A stretch of 64,000 nt of DNA from Tachypleus tridentatus. Its lineage: Eukaryota; Arthropoda; Merostomata; Xiphosura; Limulidae. The notes beneath the pieces were generated by a model. The model made no database searches. It was not told the DNA's origin and saw only the letters and a list, made by a program, of their open reading frames with translations. Positions 63,341-64,000 of the stretch are shown one piece after another; the first letter of the stretch is position 1, and every line of letters begins with the position of its first letter. Made by a program: the position numbers and the translations under genes. The stretch covers positions 10,974,001 through 11,038,000 of the forward strand of contig NC_134830.1 in NCBI RefSeq assembly GCF_004210375.1. Reading direction: 5' to 3'.

Positions 63341-64000
63341 TATAGACTCACGTTATTATACTTACCATAGTGTGATTATAGACTCACCTTATTATGCTTA
63401 CCATGGTGTGATTATAGACTCATCTTATTATGCTTACCATAGTGTGATTATAGACTCACCTAATTATACTTACCATAGTGTGATTATAGACTCACCTTAT
63501 TATACATACCATGGTGTGATTATACACTCATATAATTATACTTACCATGGTGTGATTATACACTCACCTAATTATACTTACCATGGTGTGATTATAGACT
63601 CACCTAATTATACTTACCATAGTCTGATTATAGACTCACGTAATTATACTTACCATGGTGTGATTATACACTCACCTAATTACACTTACCATAGTGTGAT
63701 TATAAACTCACCTTATTATACTTACCATAGTCTGATTATAGACTCACTTAATTATACTTACCACAGTGTGATTATAGACTCACGTAATTATACTTACCAT
63801 GGTGTGATTATACACTCACCTAATTATACTTACCATAGTGTGATTATAGACTCACCTAATTATACTTACCATGGTGTGATTATAGACTCACCTTATTATA
63901 CTTACCATGGTGTGATTATAGACTCACCTTACTATACATACCATGGTGTGATTACAGACTCACCTTATAATACGTACCATGGTGTGATCATACACTCACC

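Larger units (their letters stand above)
58352..64000 (+). repeat. 36-bp minisatellite, about 157 copies, continuing past the window
   Basis: The unit is ATTATACTTACCATAGTGTG and ATTATAGACTCACCTA. CCATGG (NcoI site) and CCATAG variants alternate irregularly. A 12-codon period leaves frames open with the peptide YTYHGVIIDSPN, broken by rare length changes (58969, 60851, 62036, 62938). Blocks of monomer variants recur in the same order at about 2-kb spacing, which is a higher-order structure. Confidence 0.96.

Noticed and set aside
58352-64000. CRISPR-like array
   Set aside because: Monomers are contiguous with no unique spacers, in a eukaryotic context.
32108-64000. Centromeric satellite identity
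   Set aside because: I saw no CENP-B-box-like sequence and no single dominant satellite; several different short arrays suggest only generic repeat-rich DNA. Chromatin data would be needed.

Overview
The window looks like repeat-dense animal nuclear DNA: introns and long genes are absent, the base composition is AT-rich, and it carries tRNA-derived SINEs, a Tc1-like DNA transposon and many tandem arrays. The SINE type (tRNA-like head, then a conserved body ending in a CAAACAAAC-like tail) resembles SINEs I associate with chelicerates such as horseshoe crabs. That assignment is from memory and only moderately secure. I recognise no intact protein-coding gene; nearly all long open frames are by-products of stop-free tandem repeats.

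Left part, 1-31607: a tandem cluster of U5 spliceosomal snRNA genes, all on the + strand. Two related repeat types lie head to tail. Type A (about 2.76 kb, 1 to about 8385) carries two intact U5 genes, one disrupted U5 copy inside an internal duplication, and one promoter that has lost its gene. Type B (about 4.27 kb, 8408-31607) has five full units, each with a U5 gene, plus a sixth unit cut by an assembly gap. The call rests on the U5 loop I sequence GCCTTTTAC inside an 8-bp stem, the CCGTGGAGGGGAAC internal-loop strand, basal stem pairing, an Sm site AATTTTTGA, a terminal 7-bp stem with a 4-nt loop, and a total length of 113-117 nt. Each gene has a conserved upstream element starting near -74, a TATA-like element near -33 and an snRNA 3'-box-like motif 14 nt downstream. 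Types A and B share about 1.2 kb around the gene and differ elsewhere. Every complete B unit also carries one tRNA-derived SINE.

A 500-N gap (31608-32107) separates the U5 cluster from the right part.

Right part, 32108-64000: a chain of unrelated or distantly related minisatellites. In order these are a 46-bp EcoRI-site repeat (about 300 copies), a 48-bp repeat (about 16), a 45-bp repeat (about 20), a 47-bp AT-rich repeat (about 38), about 2 kb of non-tandem sequence with SINE fragments, a 45-bp repeat with strongly graded divergence (51.7-57.5 kb) interrupted by an internally deleted Tc1-like transposon, short 57-bp and 58-bp arrays, and a 36-bp repeat (about 157 copies) organised in blocks of about 2 kb that runs off the window end.

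The main biology is a concerted-evolution snRNA gene array with two U5 sequence classes. Its two visible disruptions both fall within the first few nucleotides of the U5 transcript. The rest is satellite-type DNA consistent with heterochromatin or another repeat-rich compartment.
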